Source: Branchiostoma floridae (lineage: Eukaryota; Chordata; Leptocardii; Amphioxiformes; Branchiostomatidae). Taken from it: 64,000 bases of DNA. The notes below the pieces were generated by a model. The model made no database searches. It was given only the letters and a program-made list of their open reading frames with translations, and was not told where the DNA came from. Positions 22,955-33,986 of this stretch are shown here, piece after piece (the stretch's first letter is position 1; each line of letters starts with the position of its first letter). Where the stretch lies: positions 31,036,407 through 31,100,406 of the forward strand of contig NC_049982.1 in assembly GCF_000003815.2 (NCBI RefSeq). Reading direction: 5' to 3'. The translations under genes and the position numbers were made by a program.

Positions 22955-23925
22955 TGTGGTAAGGTGTGGTTCTGCGGTAAAACAGTATTGAGACGGGCTA
23001 CGGCAAACGCAACACTCCCGTACGGGGCGTGGTAGCTAGTGGTTCGCTGTGGTAAGGTGCGGTTCTGCGGTAAATCAGGACTGAAAGAGGCCACGGAAAA
23101 CGCAACACCCCTGTACGAAGCGTGGTAGCTAGTGGTTCGCTGTGGTAAGGTGTGGTTCTGCGGTAAAATAAGATTGAGATGGGCTACGGCAAACGCAACA
23201 CTCCTGTACGGAGCGTGGTAGGTAGTGGTCCGCTGTGATAAGGTGTGGTAACGCGGTAAAACAGGATTGAGACGGGCTACGACAAGCGCAACACTCCTGT
23301 ACGGAGCGTGGTAGGTAGTGGCTCGCTGTGGTAAGGTGTGGTTCTGCGGTAAAACAGGATTGAGATGGGCTATGGAAAACGCAACACTCCTGTACGGAGC
23401 GTGGTAGGTAGTGGTCCGCTCTGGTAAGGTGTGGTAACGCGGTAAAACAGGATTGAGACGGGCTACGACAAGCGCAACACTCCTGTACGGAGCGTGGTAG
23501 GTAGTGGTCCGCTGTGGTAAGGTGTGGTTCTGCGGTAAAACAGGATTGAGACGGGCTACGGCAAACGCAAAACTCCTGTACGGAGCGTGGTAGGTAGTGG
23601 AACGCTGTGGTAAGGTGTGGTAACGCGGTAAAACAGGAAAGAGGTGGGCTAAGGCAAATGCAACACCCCTATACGGGGCGTGGTAGATAGTGGTCCGCTG
23701 TGGTAAGGTGTGGTAACGCGGTAAAACAGGAAAGAGACGGGCTACGGCAAATGCAACACTTCTGTACGGAGCGTGGTAGGTATTGGTTCGCTGTGGTAAG
23801 GTGTGGTTCTGCGGTAAAACAGGATTGAGACGGGCTACGTCAAACGCAACACTCCTGTACGGAGCGTGGTAGGTAGTGGTCCGCTCTGGTAAGGTGTGGT
23901 TCTGCGGTAAAAGCGGAATATCGTG
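22955..23925 (+). repeat. 93-bp tandem array, about ten units (left arm)
   Basis: GTACGGAGCGTGGTAG-type landmarks recur near 23020, 23112, 23205, 23298, 23391, 23484, 23578, 23671, 23764 and 23857, a 93-bp period. Each unit also holds GGTAAGGTGTGGTTCTGCGG or a variant and GGGCTACGGCAAACGCAACA. The inverted partner array is at 29125-29645 with about five units. Confidence 0.92.
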
Positions 23926-24230
23926 GCGAAGACTAGTTTTATTCGGACCTGTAGCAATCTACTGCGTGGTAGCCTGGTAACCATATCATCGGGAGCCTGT
24001 TCCTATCTTTTCGGTGATGAGGGCGGGCCCGCCCGTCCAGCTGATAAGCGTGCGCCGGGGTAGTTTTGTACGGGCTTGGATTCAGTTACCACGCTCCCGG
24101 CAGCGGAAACTACAAAGACTGGCTTAAAACATCCAGCGGCGAAATCTTGAAAGGGCAGACAGAAACAAGTCGATCTGGCTCACGTGAACGCTCACGCCAA
24201 ATCCCCCAGATCTTTAACGGGGGAATAGTT

Positions 24231-24404
24231 TTAATAAAGGTGATTTTTCCTGCATCCTGTTTGATTTGGTTTTAATATTTCATTTTCTCCCACAAAAGTT
24301 GACAATCTTTTGTTTAAGATCGAACTTGATAATTTTCCAAGACAGATTGAAATGGCAATATCCCGATAATTATTGACTTTATGAGCTATAGTACCTTCAC
24401 CCGA
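24231..24404 (-). pseudogene. reverse-transcriptase fragment at inner end of left arm
   Basis: Minus-strand reading gives VNNYRDIAISICLGKLSSSI followed by LNKRLSTF and NQTGCRKN, the fingers region of a non-LTR reverse transcriptase (usual pattern NYRgI, then LGKLfssIlNkRL, then GFRKN). An inverted copy lies near 28560-28720. It belongs to the foldback arms, not to the LINE inserted beside it. Confidence 0.6.
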
Positions 24405-26538
24405 TCCTTTTTTTATTGCAACATTAATACAGTACAAAACATAGTGGTGCCCCCACTCAAGCACACAGGCTTGTATTAAAGACACCACTAGACAAAATAA
24501 CAGCACCACATAGGACAAAAAAAGATGAAACGGGTACGGGAACGCCTAATTCTAAAAAGAAACGGACGGATAAACTTGTGTTACCAATAGTAAATGATAA
24601 GGATAGTCAAAAAGTAATTTTAAAATCGTTTTGTTTCAGATAAATATGATTGAGTTATGGAGAGAATTTCGGAATTTATATCAGATGTCAGTGAAGCCGA
24701 TCCTTTAAGTAGCAAATAAACAAAAGAACTATCAGATAACGGATTTAAATCTAACATAGGAATATTCAGGTTTTCAAGACTGTCTAAGAGGAGTGTACGT
24801 TGTTGAACATAATTAGGACAGTGAAGCAGATAATGAGGAATGCTTTTGCATCGGCATTCGCAGCTGCAAGCAGGACTCGCAACTAAGTTACGAATGAACA
24901 GACTGTGGTTTAAGCTGCAGGTGCCGATGCGAAGACGTGTGAGTAAAGCGCAGGTGTATCTCGGTCCTGAATTAAACTATGGTACAGCAACAGGGCGAAC
25001 AGATTTGACCAAATACCTTTTGAAACGAGAAGCGCTCAACAAACGAGCACTAGAATCAAGAGAGTTCGACAGCTGAGTTGAGTGCGGAAAAAAAGATTTT
25101 TGAAAACAAGTGGTATTACACACTGGTACTTGGAGATTGCGTTTGCTGCGAAGATTGTATGACGTTGTTGCAGAAACCTCTGGCGGTAATAAATCGGTTA
25201 AATACTTCCGTGTTTGGCCATTAACAATTTTATGGAATAGAACAAGAGAATGAACATGACGTCGATCAGTTAACTTTTCCCAGCCAAGTTCATGAAGAAG
25301 AGAATACGAAGACCCCCTCGCCCTCACGGCACCAGATACCGTAAGGGAGCATTCATATTGTATCCTCTCAATAGGTTGAGAATCAGAAACTGAACAGCTA
25401 TGCCATACAACATCGGCATATTCCAACGAAGGTCGAATAAAAGACTTGTAAATAACTTCCAGAATTTGACGAGGGAGTTTAAATTTCAAACTGTTAAATA
25501 CAGATACCTTCTTCGAAACCTTCGCAATCATTTGAGAAATATGGGTTGTCCATGACATGGTGGACGTTAAAGTTACTCCAATGAGTTTATGGTCTTTCAA
25601 TGATTGAATACTGGTGTTACCAAGAAAAAGGGGCGAATGGATGGGAGGGGTACGTTTCCTTGAAAAACAAACTTCTATAGATTTGGATTGATTAAGCTCC
25701 ATTAACCATTTTTTGGTCCAGGATAGAATTTTATGGAGATCGGAGTTAAGTCTCAGAGATGTGAGAATATGGTTTTCGACAATATCAATCAAAGAACTGT
25801 CATCCGCAAAGAGAAAAGGTTGGGTTGACAAGTCTTCCACCTTGTCGTTAATATAAATAAGAAAAAGCAAGGGACCTCATATAAACCCTGAGGCACACCT
25901 GCGTTAACAATACGCCAATCAGAACATTGAACATCAACAACAACACGTTGCACCCTGCCATGGAGATAACTGTGGAACCAATTCAAAAGTGACCCTTCCA
26001 CCCCGTTTCTACGTACTAGTTTAAATAATAGACCTGAATGCCACACTTTATCGAAAGCACGAGAGAAGTCAAGATAAACAGCTCGGACTTCTTTGTTTGC
26101 ATCAAGAGCTTCCAGTATTTTGTGGGTTATACAAACGAGTTGACAAACAGTGGAGTCACCTCGAATAAAACCCGACTGAAATGAAAATAACAAGTTTTGA
26201 GATAGTAAGTAGTTATAAAGGTGTTTATATACAATGTTTTCAAGAATTTTGGAAAGCGCTGGAAGTAAAGAAACAGGGCGGTAGTTGGAAACCTCTTGTA
26301 GGTCTCCTTTTTTTAAAAATATGGACAACATTTGCACATTTCCAGGATTGAGGAAAAATACCATGGCAGAGTGACAGGTTGAATACATAAGCAATTTTGT
26401 CAGAAACGAGAGGACCAATCAGTTTTAAAAAACGATTATGAACATTGTCATACCCATGTGCTTTGGAAATATCAATATCGGATATATACAATTCTACTTC
26501 CTGAGCAGAAGTAATACACTCAAATAGCCGAGTATCAG
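24405..26538 (-). mobile_element. 5'-truncated CR1/L2-group LINE inserted in the left arm
   Basis: It ends 3' with a GTTGCAATAAAAAAA tail (about 24405-24420, read on minus). The 5' end near 26538 abuts arm sequence (ACCAAATTAAT) that is uninterrupted at the matching right-arm site near 28560-28575. Inside is a broken reverse transcriptase and a 3' UTR of about 570 bp. The endonuclease domain is missing. It was inserted after the arms formed, since the right arm lacks it. Confidence 0.75.
24977..26491 (-). pseudogene. broken LINE reverse transcriptase
   Basis: Read on minus from 26491: DISKAHGYDNVHNRFLK, then a frame change at KKGDLQEVSNYRPVSLLP, then RAVYLDFSRAFDKVWHS and AGVPQG. A second frame change near 25880 removes the rest of that motif before FLIYINDKVEDL and FLFADDSSL, and the C-terminal tail ends at 24977. 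RT motifs through the catalytic FADD are present but split over three frames, so no functional enzyme is made. Confidence 0.85.
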
Positions 26539-27092
26539 TTAATTAATTTGGTCGTCTGTTCTTCCTGATCTATGGTCATTTATGTATTGGGACAATGTAC
26601 CAGATTCTAGTAGCTTCTAAACCAGTCTTGTGGAAATATTCTTGTACGCTATGAAATAAACATTCTTGTCAGTACCATCTAGTATGCTATTACATTGTTT
26701 TTCAAGAGGTCTCAATGGCAGACGTTTCCCTCCTTTTGATATTTCATTTAATATCATATCTTTTCCGCTAGCCTTTTTTTAGTTTTCAGCGCTAGAATAG
26801 CATTACAAATTTTACATCTGTGACATGATAATGGTGATGCCCTTGACCTATGTTATCTTTTTGTAGTGCTTTTAGTTTGTTTGATATTTCAAAATTTGGG
26901 TCAAAGACTTGTTTCTCTAAACTTGAAGTGTTCTACCCCTATATTTGTTTGTATGTCTTCTTGGTTTGTGGATTTTTCATTCTATAAATTTCTAAGCAAG
27001 TTCTAGAAAGCTGTCGGCTTGTTTCAAGATTTTAAAATATTCAAGACGATATAGCCGAATATTGTAGTTATAAAGTAGATCGCTAGCTTATA
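26539..27092. other. inner left arm and start of loop
   Basis: The part from 26539 to about 26700 is the inverted counterpart of about 28430-28575 (shared GTATTGGGACAATGT, TAGCTTCTAAACCAGTCTTG). Beyond that no symmetry is visible and no gene is recognised. Confidence 0.5.
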
Positions 27093-28145
27093 CCCCCTTT
27101 CCACTAGGACGGAGCTCTCACGGCGCTCTCTCTGCGACCTCAAATTAGGAAGAGCGTGTTGAGAGCGCGGTGGGATCGCCAAGGTCGCCATGGGAGCGCC
27201 AAAAGAGCGCCGTGGGAGCGCCATGGTCGCCATCACCTCCGCGACTGTTTTGAACCTGCTCAAAGCAGTCGCCGTCAGAGCGCCGTGGGAGGCGATCTAA
27301 CGATGAGCGCAGAGAGAGCGCCAAGAGAGCGCGCAGCGAGCGCCGTCAGCGCCCACAGAGCGCACAGCGAGCGCGGCGAGCGCAATGGGTCTTAAAAGTG
27401 GGTTTTTTGTGCCAATGCGCTCTCTGCGCTCTAAACCTCGGTATGTGAAGAATTCTATTTGACACAGACAGAACCAACAGAATGTTCAAAATGTACCGAT
27501 GATTTACTATAAAACAAACTGAGATGGAATGTCCATGGTTTGAAAAATAAAGGTTTATTATTTTTCACCATGTTTGGTTTTTAATATTGTGGCACTAGGT
27601 TTTCTTGTTCTTCATCTGTAAATCTAGATTATTGAAGTCCCATTTTCAATAAATCAAAGTGTTTCATGATCAGTGTTGTATGATTTACACTGATAACGAG
27701 GCACGATAATGAAACTAATGGTGGACAAGCTACATGGCAGATTTAAGAAAAAAGCAGCAAAACAAACTTGTATTTTCAGGCTAAGTAACTGTACAGTGAC
27801 CAAAATTGGATTTGTTTACAGCCTTGGCTTTATACTTTGAATATTATGTAAGACGTAAAAGGATGACTTCAAAGATACCAGAACACACCATACGTCAAAA
27901 GATTATTTCTTTATCTCTGAAATTCGTTGAGTAATCTTTCGAGACTTTGGTAGCTCATAAAAGATGCTGACATTTGAGGGTTTTTTTTCTTTTTGAGTTT
28001 TTTGTCGCGGTGAGAGCGCGCTGAGGTCGCCGAAGAGATTCCACTAGAGAAGATTTTTTCCGGCGTCGCGGCGCTTTCACCGCGCTGTGGCCAATTTTCC
28101 ATCGCAGCGAGAGCGCGGTGAGAGCGCCGTCAAGTGGAAAGGGGG
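27093..28145. mobile_element. TIR element in the loop, CCCCCTTTCCACT termini
   Basis: The left end CCCCCTTTCCACTAGGACGG and the right end AGTGGAAAGGGGG, preceded by GAGCGCCGTCA, are inverted copies with small differences. Both subterminal regions are rich in GAGCGC motifs; 27140-27400 is a dense array of AGAGCGCC-like units. The centre (27440-27900) is AT-rich and non-coding. No target-site duplication is clear. A non-autonomous DNA transposon is inferred. Confidence 0.6.
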
Positions 28146-29124
28146 CCTTGACGACATCTCTCATGCGCACATGTTGTTTTTCCGTCAATAACCACACGGC
28201 TGTGAGTTCGACCGGGTCGAGTTGTAGGCCGGTAGGGTCATGACGGGTCGGAAGCCGGTAGATGGTCAAAGAAGTCATACATAAACTCGGCACAAATGTA
28301 ATATTAACTTCCGTTGATAAGATTTGCGTTGTTTCTGCATCGATTTTAATGTATCTTACTTCAGCGGAAAGCTTGTGCAATGTCCTTTGATCACCAAGGC
28401 TGCTGTCTTGTCAACTTTCTAATAGCGTACTAGAGGGTACAAGAATGTTTATTAAAAAGCGTAAAAGAATATTTCCCCAAGACTGGTTTAGAAGCTACTA
28501 GCAGACTCTAGGACATTGTCCCAATACGCAAATAACCATGAATCAGGAAGAATAGATGACCAAATTAATCATCAGGATATTGCAATTTCTATCTGTCTCA
28601 GTGTCTGGAAAAGTTATTTAGTTCGATCCTAAACAAAAGATTGTCAACTTTTCTGGGAGAAAATGAAATAATAAAACCAAATCAAACAGGATGCAGGAAA
28701 AATCAAAGAACAGCACACTATATCTATATATTGAAAACTATTCCCCCCGTTAAAGATCTGGGGGATTTGGCGTGAGCGTTCACGTGTGCCAGATCGACTT
28801 GTTTCTGTCTGCCCTTTCAAGATTTCACCGCTGGATGTTTTAAGCCGGCCTTTAGAGTTTCCGCTACAGGAAGCATGGTAACTGAATCCAAGCCCGTAGA
28901 AAACTACCCCGGCGCGCGCTAATCAGCTGGACGGACGGGCCCGCCCTCATCACCGTGAAGGTAGAAACAGGCTCCCGATAATATGGTTACCAGGCTACCA
29001 CGAAAATATAGCAGAAATTCAATCCCCCAACGTGCGCTCTAGATCTCTAACAGGGATGGAGAAGTTGAGACGAGCGAGAATAGAGCGCTACAGGTCCGAA
29101 TAAAACTAGTCTTCGCCGCGATAT

Positions 29125-29645
29125 TCCGCTTTTACCGCGTTACCACACCTTACCACAGCGGACCACTATCTACCACGCCCCGTACAGGGGTGTTGCGTTT
29201 GCCGTAGCCAGTCTCTTTCCTGTTTTACCGCGTTACCACATGTACACCTTACCACAGCGCGGACCACTACCTACCACGTCCCGTACAGGGGTGTTGCGTT
29301 TGCCGTAGCCCGTCTCTTTCCTGTTTTACCGCGTTACCACACCTTACCACAGCGGACCACTACCTACCACGCTCCGTACAGGAGTGTTGCGTTTGCCGTA
29401 GCCCGTGTCAAACCTGTTTTACCGCGGAACCACACCTTTAATACCACAGCGGACCACTATCTACCACGCTCCGTACGGGAGTGTTGCGTTTGCCGTAGCC
29501 CGTCTCAAACCTGTTTTGCCGCATTACCACACTATCACAGCGGACCACTAGCTACCATGCCCCGTACGGGAGTGTCGCGTTTGCCGTAGCCCGTCTTTAT
29601 ACTGTTTTGCGGCAGAACCACACCCTACCACAGCGTACCGCAAGC
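29125..29645 (-). repeat. about 95-bp tandem array, about five units (right arm)
   Basis: CCGTACAGGGGTGTTGCG-type landmarks recur near 29180, 29280, 29375, 29470 and 29565. Units are inverted counterparts of the left array, with small unit-length changes (93 to 100 bp). Half the copy number of the left side. Confidence 0.9.
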
Positions 29646-30679
29646 TACCACGGCCCGTAGAGGAGACAAGCAGGCGTGGGTCGCCTGATACGTCGTGCGC
29701 ACGCCTGCGTCTCCCGGCGATTTTATGACTGGCTTACAGGAAGACTGTGCCAAGTTATTACGCGCTGTTTGCCATCAATTTCGTGATACTTTAGCTATTA
29801 CGAGGATAGCGCGTTCGGGCATAGGGCCCGAAATTGTCCCGCACCCCTGGCTGCATTTGCCGGCGATGTCGTGATGGCTTACATGAACGCTACAGCAGCG
29901 TAGACATGGACGGCCCGTTTGGGCATGGACCCCTACAGGTCCCCCGCACCCCTGGCTGCGCTCGCCGGCGATTTCGTGATGTCTTACACGAAACATCTAG
30001 TGGGCGTGTAAGGTCTGCCCGGCCTAAAATGGATCGGAAGACCTATTGGCCAGCGTCGAGCGGTACGGGTGCGGGCCCGCTGCGCCGTGACCGGTTTGAT
30101 GATAGCCTCTGATTATCGCTCGTGATGCAGGAGCCGGGCCCGGACACGTACGTGTTGTGCGGTGTTGTCCCTGCGGCGAACTGTTCCCAGAGCGCACCGC
30201 AACGGCCAGCGCGTCTCAACGGCCGGCACGTCGCAACGGCCAGCGCGTCGGCGGCAACGGTCTTGCCACACAGGACACCCGGGTTCTGCTGCGAGGTCCG
30301 GTCGCCCATACCGTCCCGTCTTGAAACACGTAAGAGTCTAACGTGTGCGCGAGTCATTGGGTGTTGTCCTTCGTTGGGTCTTCCGTCGGTCCGACGTGGG
30401 ATCTCCACCGTCTCTACGGCGCGAGCCCACCACCGGCCGATGTCGACCGATCCGTCGGTGAGGTCACTCTAGAGCGTGCGCGATGGGACCCGGGTGAGGG
30501 TGTGTATGTCCGAGCAGGACGATCCGTCATGGACGTTGGTCGATCGCTTGTGAGTCCTAAAGGGGCTGCTGCAGCCGGTGGCACAAGCAAGACAGCGGCG
30601 TCGAGGAAAGATGGGGTCACTGAGTGAATTTGGCCCTCTTCCCGGGCCAAACGGGCTCGGCACCGGGAGGCAGGATTGG

Positions 30680-33600
30680 GTTCTTCCGGTTGAAGCGACC
30701 ACAATCATCTCGTTGATTATTCTGTCGCTTATGGGTGGTCAAGGGTCGAGGCCACCAGCCAAGGTTTTAGGTTGTCACATACGCTCGGAGACCATTGACA
30801 CAAACGTGTCAATGGTAGAGGCTTCGACAGCCACTTGTGGTAGCAGGTTCCAATCACTTATAGTGCGCGGCAAGAAAGAGGCCTTACGGTACAATGTCTT
30901 ACAGACAGGTCGAACCAACTGCCTGTCATGAGAACGTCTCGCTCGGGTTGGGGCGGGTTGTAGTTTTCCTCTCAACCCTTCTGTGTGGACAATGTTATGT
31001 TTTATTTTGTAAAGCATGGTTAGGCGGGCAGACTTCCTTCTGGCCTGTAGGCTGTTCCATTGCAGATCTTCTAACATTGTAGTTGGGCTGGAGGTGCGGC
31101 GGTACCGCCGCATCACAAAACGTGCCGCTCTTCGCTGTACTGCTTCTAATCTGTCAGTATCCTGTTGGGTGTAGGGGTCCCATACCGTTGCTGCGTATTC
31201 AAGTATGGGGCGTACAAACGTTTTGTACGCCAACTCCTTGATGCGCCTAGAATTGATTTTTAGATTTCTCTTTAAGAAGCCCAAGGTCTTGTTGGCTTTG
31301 TTGCACAGGTTGTTAATGTGTACTTTCCACGTAAGGTCTTTTGTGAAGGTAACGCCTAGGTACTTGACACTGGGAACCGTTGCTAAGGTGTGACCGTGAA
31401 GTCGGTAGTCATGCTGGATGACAGTCCTGTTCCGCGTTACACGTAGCGTCTGACACTTCTCAGGATGAAAAGTCATGTCCCACATCTTTTCCCATTCGGC
31501 GAGCCGCTCAAGGTCTTCTTGTAATTGTAAGAGATCCTGATCTTTAGGGGAAGTGATGGCCTTGTAAGCTGCCGTGTCGTCAGCAAACAGGCGCGATGGT
31601 GAGTTCAGGGTGGATGGTAGGTCATTGATGTAGATCAGGAATAATGAGGGGCCCAAAACAGAGCCCTGTGGAACGCCGGATTCCACACTGACAAAGTCCG
31701 AGCACTCACCGTTAACGACCACTGCTTGAGTTCTATCAGCGAGGAAAGCTGTAATCCAAGTACTGATCTCACCTCGGATGCCGTAGTGGTGGAGTTTGTG
31801 TTGCAAGAGACTGTGGTTAACCTTATCAAAGGCTTTGGCGAAATCCATCACAAGGATGTCTGTCTGCCGTCCACTTGCCATGTTCTCAAACAGTTCTTCA
31901 GTAAACTCCAAGAGTTGGGTTTCACAGGACCTTCCTCTTCTAAAGCCGTGTTGCTGGTTGCAGAGGATACCGTGGTGTTCTAGGTGATCCATCATAGTGC
32001 TGGTTAAGATGTGCTCCAGCACTTTACAGCACACGCTTGTCAGCGAGACTGGGCGGTAGTTACTTGCGTTGTACTGTTCACCTTTCTTAAACACTGGAGT
32101 GACGTGGGCAGTTTTCCAGTCCCTAGGTAGACTACCACTACTGACTGATGACTGGAAGATGATGGTGAGGGGTGCTGCAATCTCAGTTGCTAGTTCCTTG
32201 AGGACGCGTGGAGAAATATTGTCAGGCCCAGGTGCTTTACTAGGGTTAAGGTTTGCTGGCAATTTCTTAACACCTTGAACCGAGATATTGACCTTGTCAA
32301 GGATAGGATAGTCACTGGGTGGCATGTTGCACTTCTCCTGGAATTCTTCTGTGGAGTAGGTTTTGCCGTCACCAAACACTGACTTAAACTGTCTATTCAG
32401 GATATTAGCTTGGCCCTTGGGGTCCGTTATAAGGCGGCCTCCATCCTTGAGGGCAGCGATGCCGGCATTCGATGATTTCTGGTGTTTGATGTATGCCCAA
32501 AACTTCTTGTTCATGACTGCTTGCTTGGAGTCGTCTTCTACAAAGATACTGTCAAGGTAGGACCAGTAAGCTCTCCGCAGCTGCCGTTGTACTTCTCTGC
32601 GGAGTTTCTTATACTGGTCCTTAGCGACTTGTGTTCCTTTCTTACGCATCTTCTTGAAGACGCGATCTCTTTTCTTGATGAGTCGACGTAAGGCTTGTTA
32701 TCCAGGGCTTGTTTTCCTTCGTCCGGACCTGCTTGTGCGGGATGAACTCTTTCACGGCCGCATGAAGAGTGTCTTTGAAATTAGACCACAACTCTTCTGT
32801 CGTTGCAGCATCTTTCATGATCTCCATCCTGTCAGCTAGGTCAGACATGGACTTCCTTATGCCTTCCCAATCTGCCTTGTTGTAGAGGGGAAGTAGTCTT
32901 GGAGCCTGTTTCCTTTTCTGGGGGTGAACGATGATTTCACAGAAAACTGCATCGTGGTCAGAGAGTCCCGGGAGGACCTCTAGACGTGGGATCAACTGAG
33001 GGTTGTTTGTGATGATCAAGTCCAATGTGTTCTCTCCTCTCGTAGGCACGTCCACCAGTTGCTCCAAGCCATGATCGCCAAGTGTGTCGATGAATATGTT
33101 GTGCAGCCCAGGGTACCGGGGGTTCGGCTTCAACTGCATCGTTGACCAATCCCAGCTGGGTAAGTTCATGTCACCTCCAATCAACAGATGGGCATTGGGA
33201 ATTTGTGCTGCTTTGCCGACCGAGGTATCAAAACCCACCAAGCTGGCTCCATCTGATACATTAGGCCTACAGTAGGCGCAAACATACAGGGACTTGCGGC
33301 CTTGAAGCTTCACTCTGACCCAGATGACCTCACAGCCTTCCACCTGGAGCTCCGGTACATCACGGCTTTCGAGCGTTGTGCGCACTGCCACGAGCACACC
33401 CCCACCGTTTTTGTTACGGTCCCGACGATACGTCCTGAATGTATCTGGGAGAATCTCAGAGTTATTCACAGAAGCATCTAACCAGGTCTCTGTAGCAATG
33501 ATAATGTCTGGTCTTACACTATCAATCAAGTTCAGAATGTCAGCTTTCTTGCCAGGTGATGACTGCAGGTTTATATTCACTGCTCGGAGGGGCCTTGCCT

Positions 33601-33986
33601 TTCTTTTGTCCTGTTGACTTACTCTTGTTGGGGTAGATGAGTGAAGGGGACGTTTCATTTGAAGCTCAGTGGGAGTTGAACAAGAATGTGTGGAAACATC
33701 TGAGAGTGACATCCCTGACGGTGGTTCTTGTTCTACACTATGTAGATCAAAAATTGTCTTACTGTTCGGGTTCCCACAGATAGCACAGTGCCAGGAGAAG
33801 TTTTCTCAAAGGTTTTCATGATACTGGAAATGTGCTGTGTCCATACTCTGGCAGTGGGCGTGGTACCATTGTCCGCAGGTGTCGCAGGCCAGGCCTCTGT
33901 CATCCCAACCCACTGTTCGTTCACAGGTCCCACACATCCAGGATGAGTGGGACAGGGAGTGTGCAGGACTTTCATTCACGCCTTGT
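30680..33986 (-). mobile_element. PHD-bearing CR1-like LINE inserted in the right arm
   Basis: The left arm (21317-21325) supplies the empty site: sequence on either side of the insertion is continuous there. A 4-bp TTGG occurs at both edges (30676-30679 and 33987-33990), fitting a short target-site duplication. The 3307-bp element is 5'-truncated within the PHD region and carries endonuclease and reverse-transcriptase domains. CR1-like elements with PHD fingers are known from animals, including amphioxus. Confidence 0.9.
30775..33986 (-). pseudogene. CR1-like polyprotein, PHD-endonuclease-RT, disrupted
   Basis: Domains in order on minus: PHD finger (MCGTCERTVGWDDRG, CDTCGQWYHAHC, then WHCAICG), an EEP endonuclease (NINLQSSPG, ATETWLD, GGDMNLPSWDW, GLSDHDAVF) and a reverse transcriptase (VMDFAKAFDKVNHSLL, SGVPQGSVLGPSLFLIYIND, LFADDTAAY), with the tail ending at 30775. 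Two lesions are seen. A TGA at 33808-33806 falls inside the PHD finger, with the same frame continuing. A one-base frame change near 32690 joins PWITS to LRRLIKKRDRVFKK. Otherwise nearly complete, so insertion is fairly recent. Confidence 0.92.

Larger units (their letters stand above)
19098..24404 (+). repeat. left arm of the foldback structure
   Basis: Runs inward from the CTATGGGG end. From 19098 to about 21995 it is almost identical to the right arm: several long open frames translate the same on both sides. From about 22600 inward the match drops visibly. It contains an inserted CACT-ended element (21996-22600) and a tandem array of about ten units. Open frames in its GC-rich part (20580-22000) show no domain and are not called as genes. 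Confidence 0.85.

Noticed and set aside
22955-23925. CRISPR-like repeat array
   Set aside because: Units are direct 93-bp tandem copies without spacers, in a eukaryotic context.
27156-27395. Arg/Ala/Ser-rich open frame
   Set aside because: It is a translation of AGAGCGCC-type simple repeats inside a TIR element.
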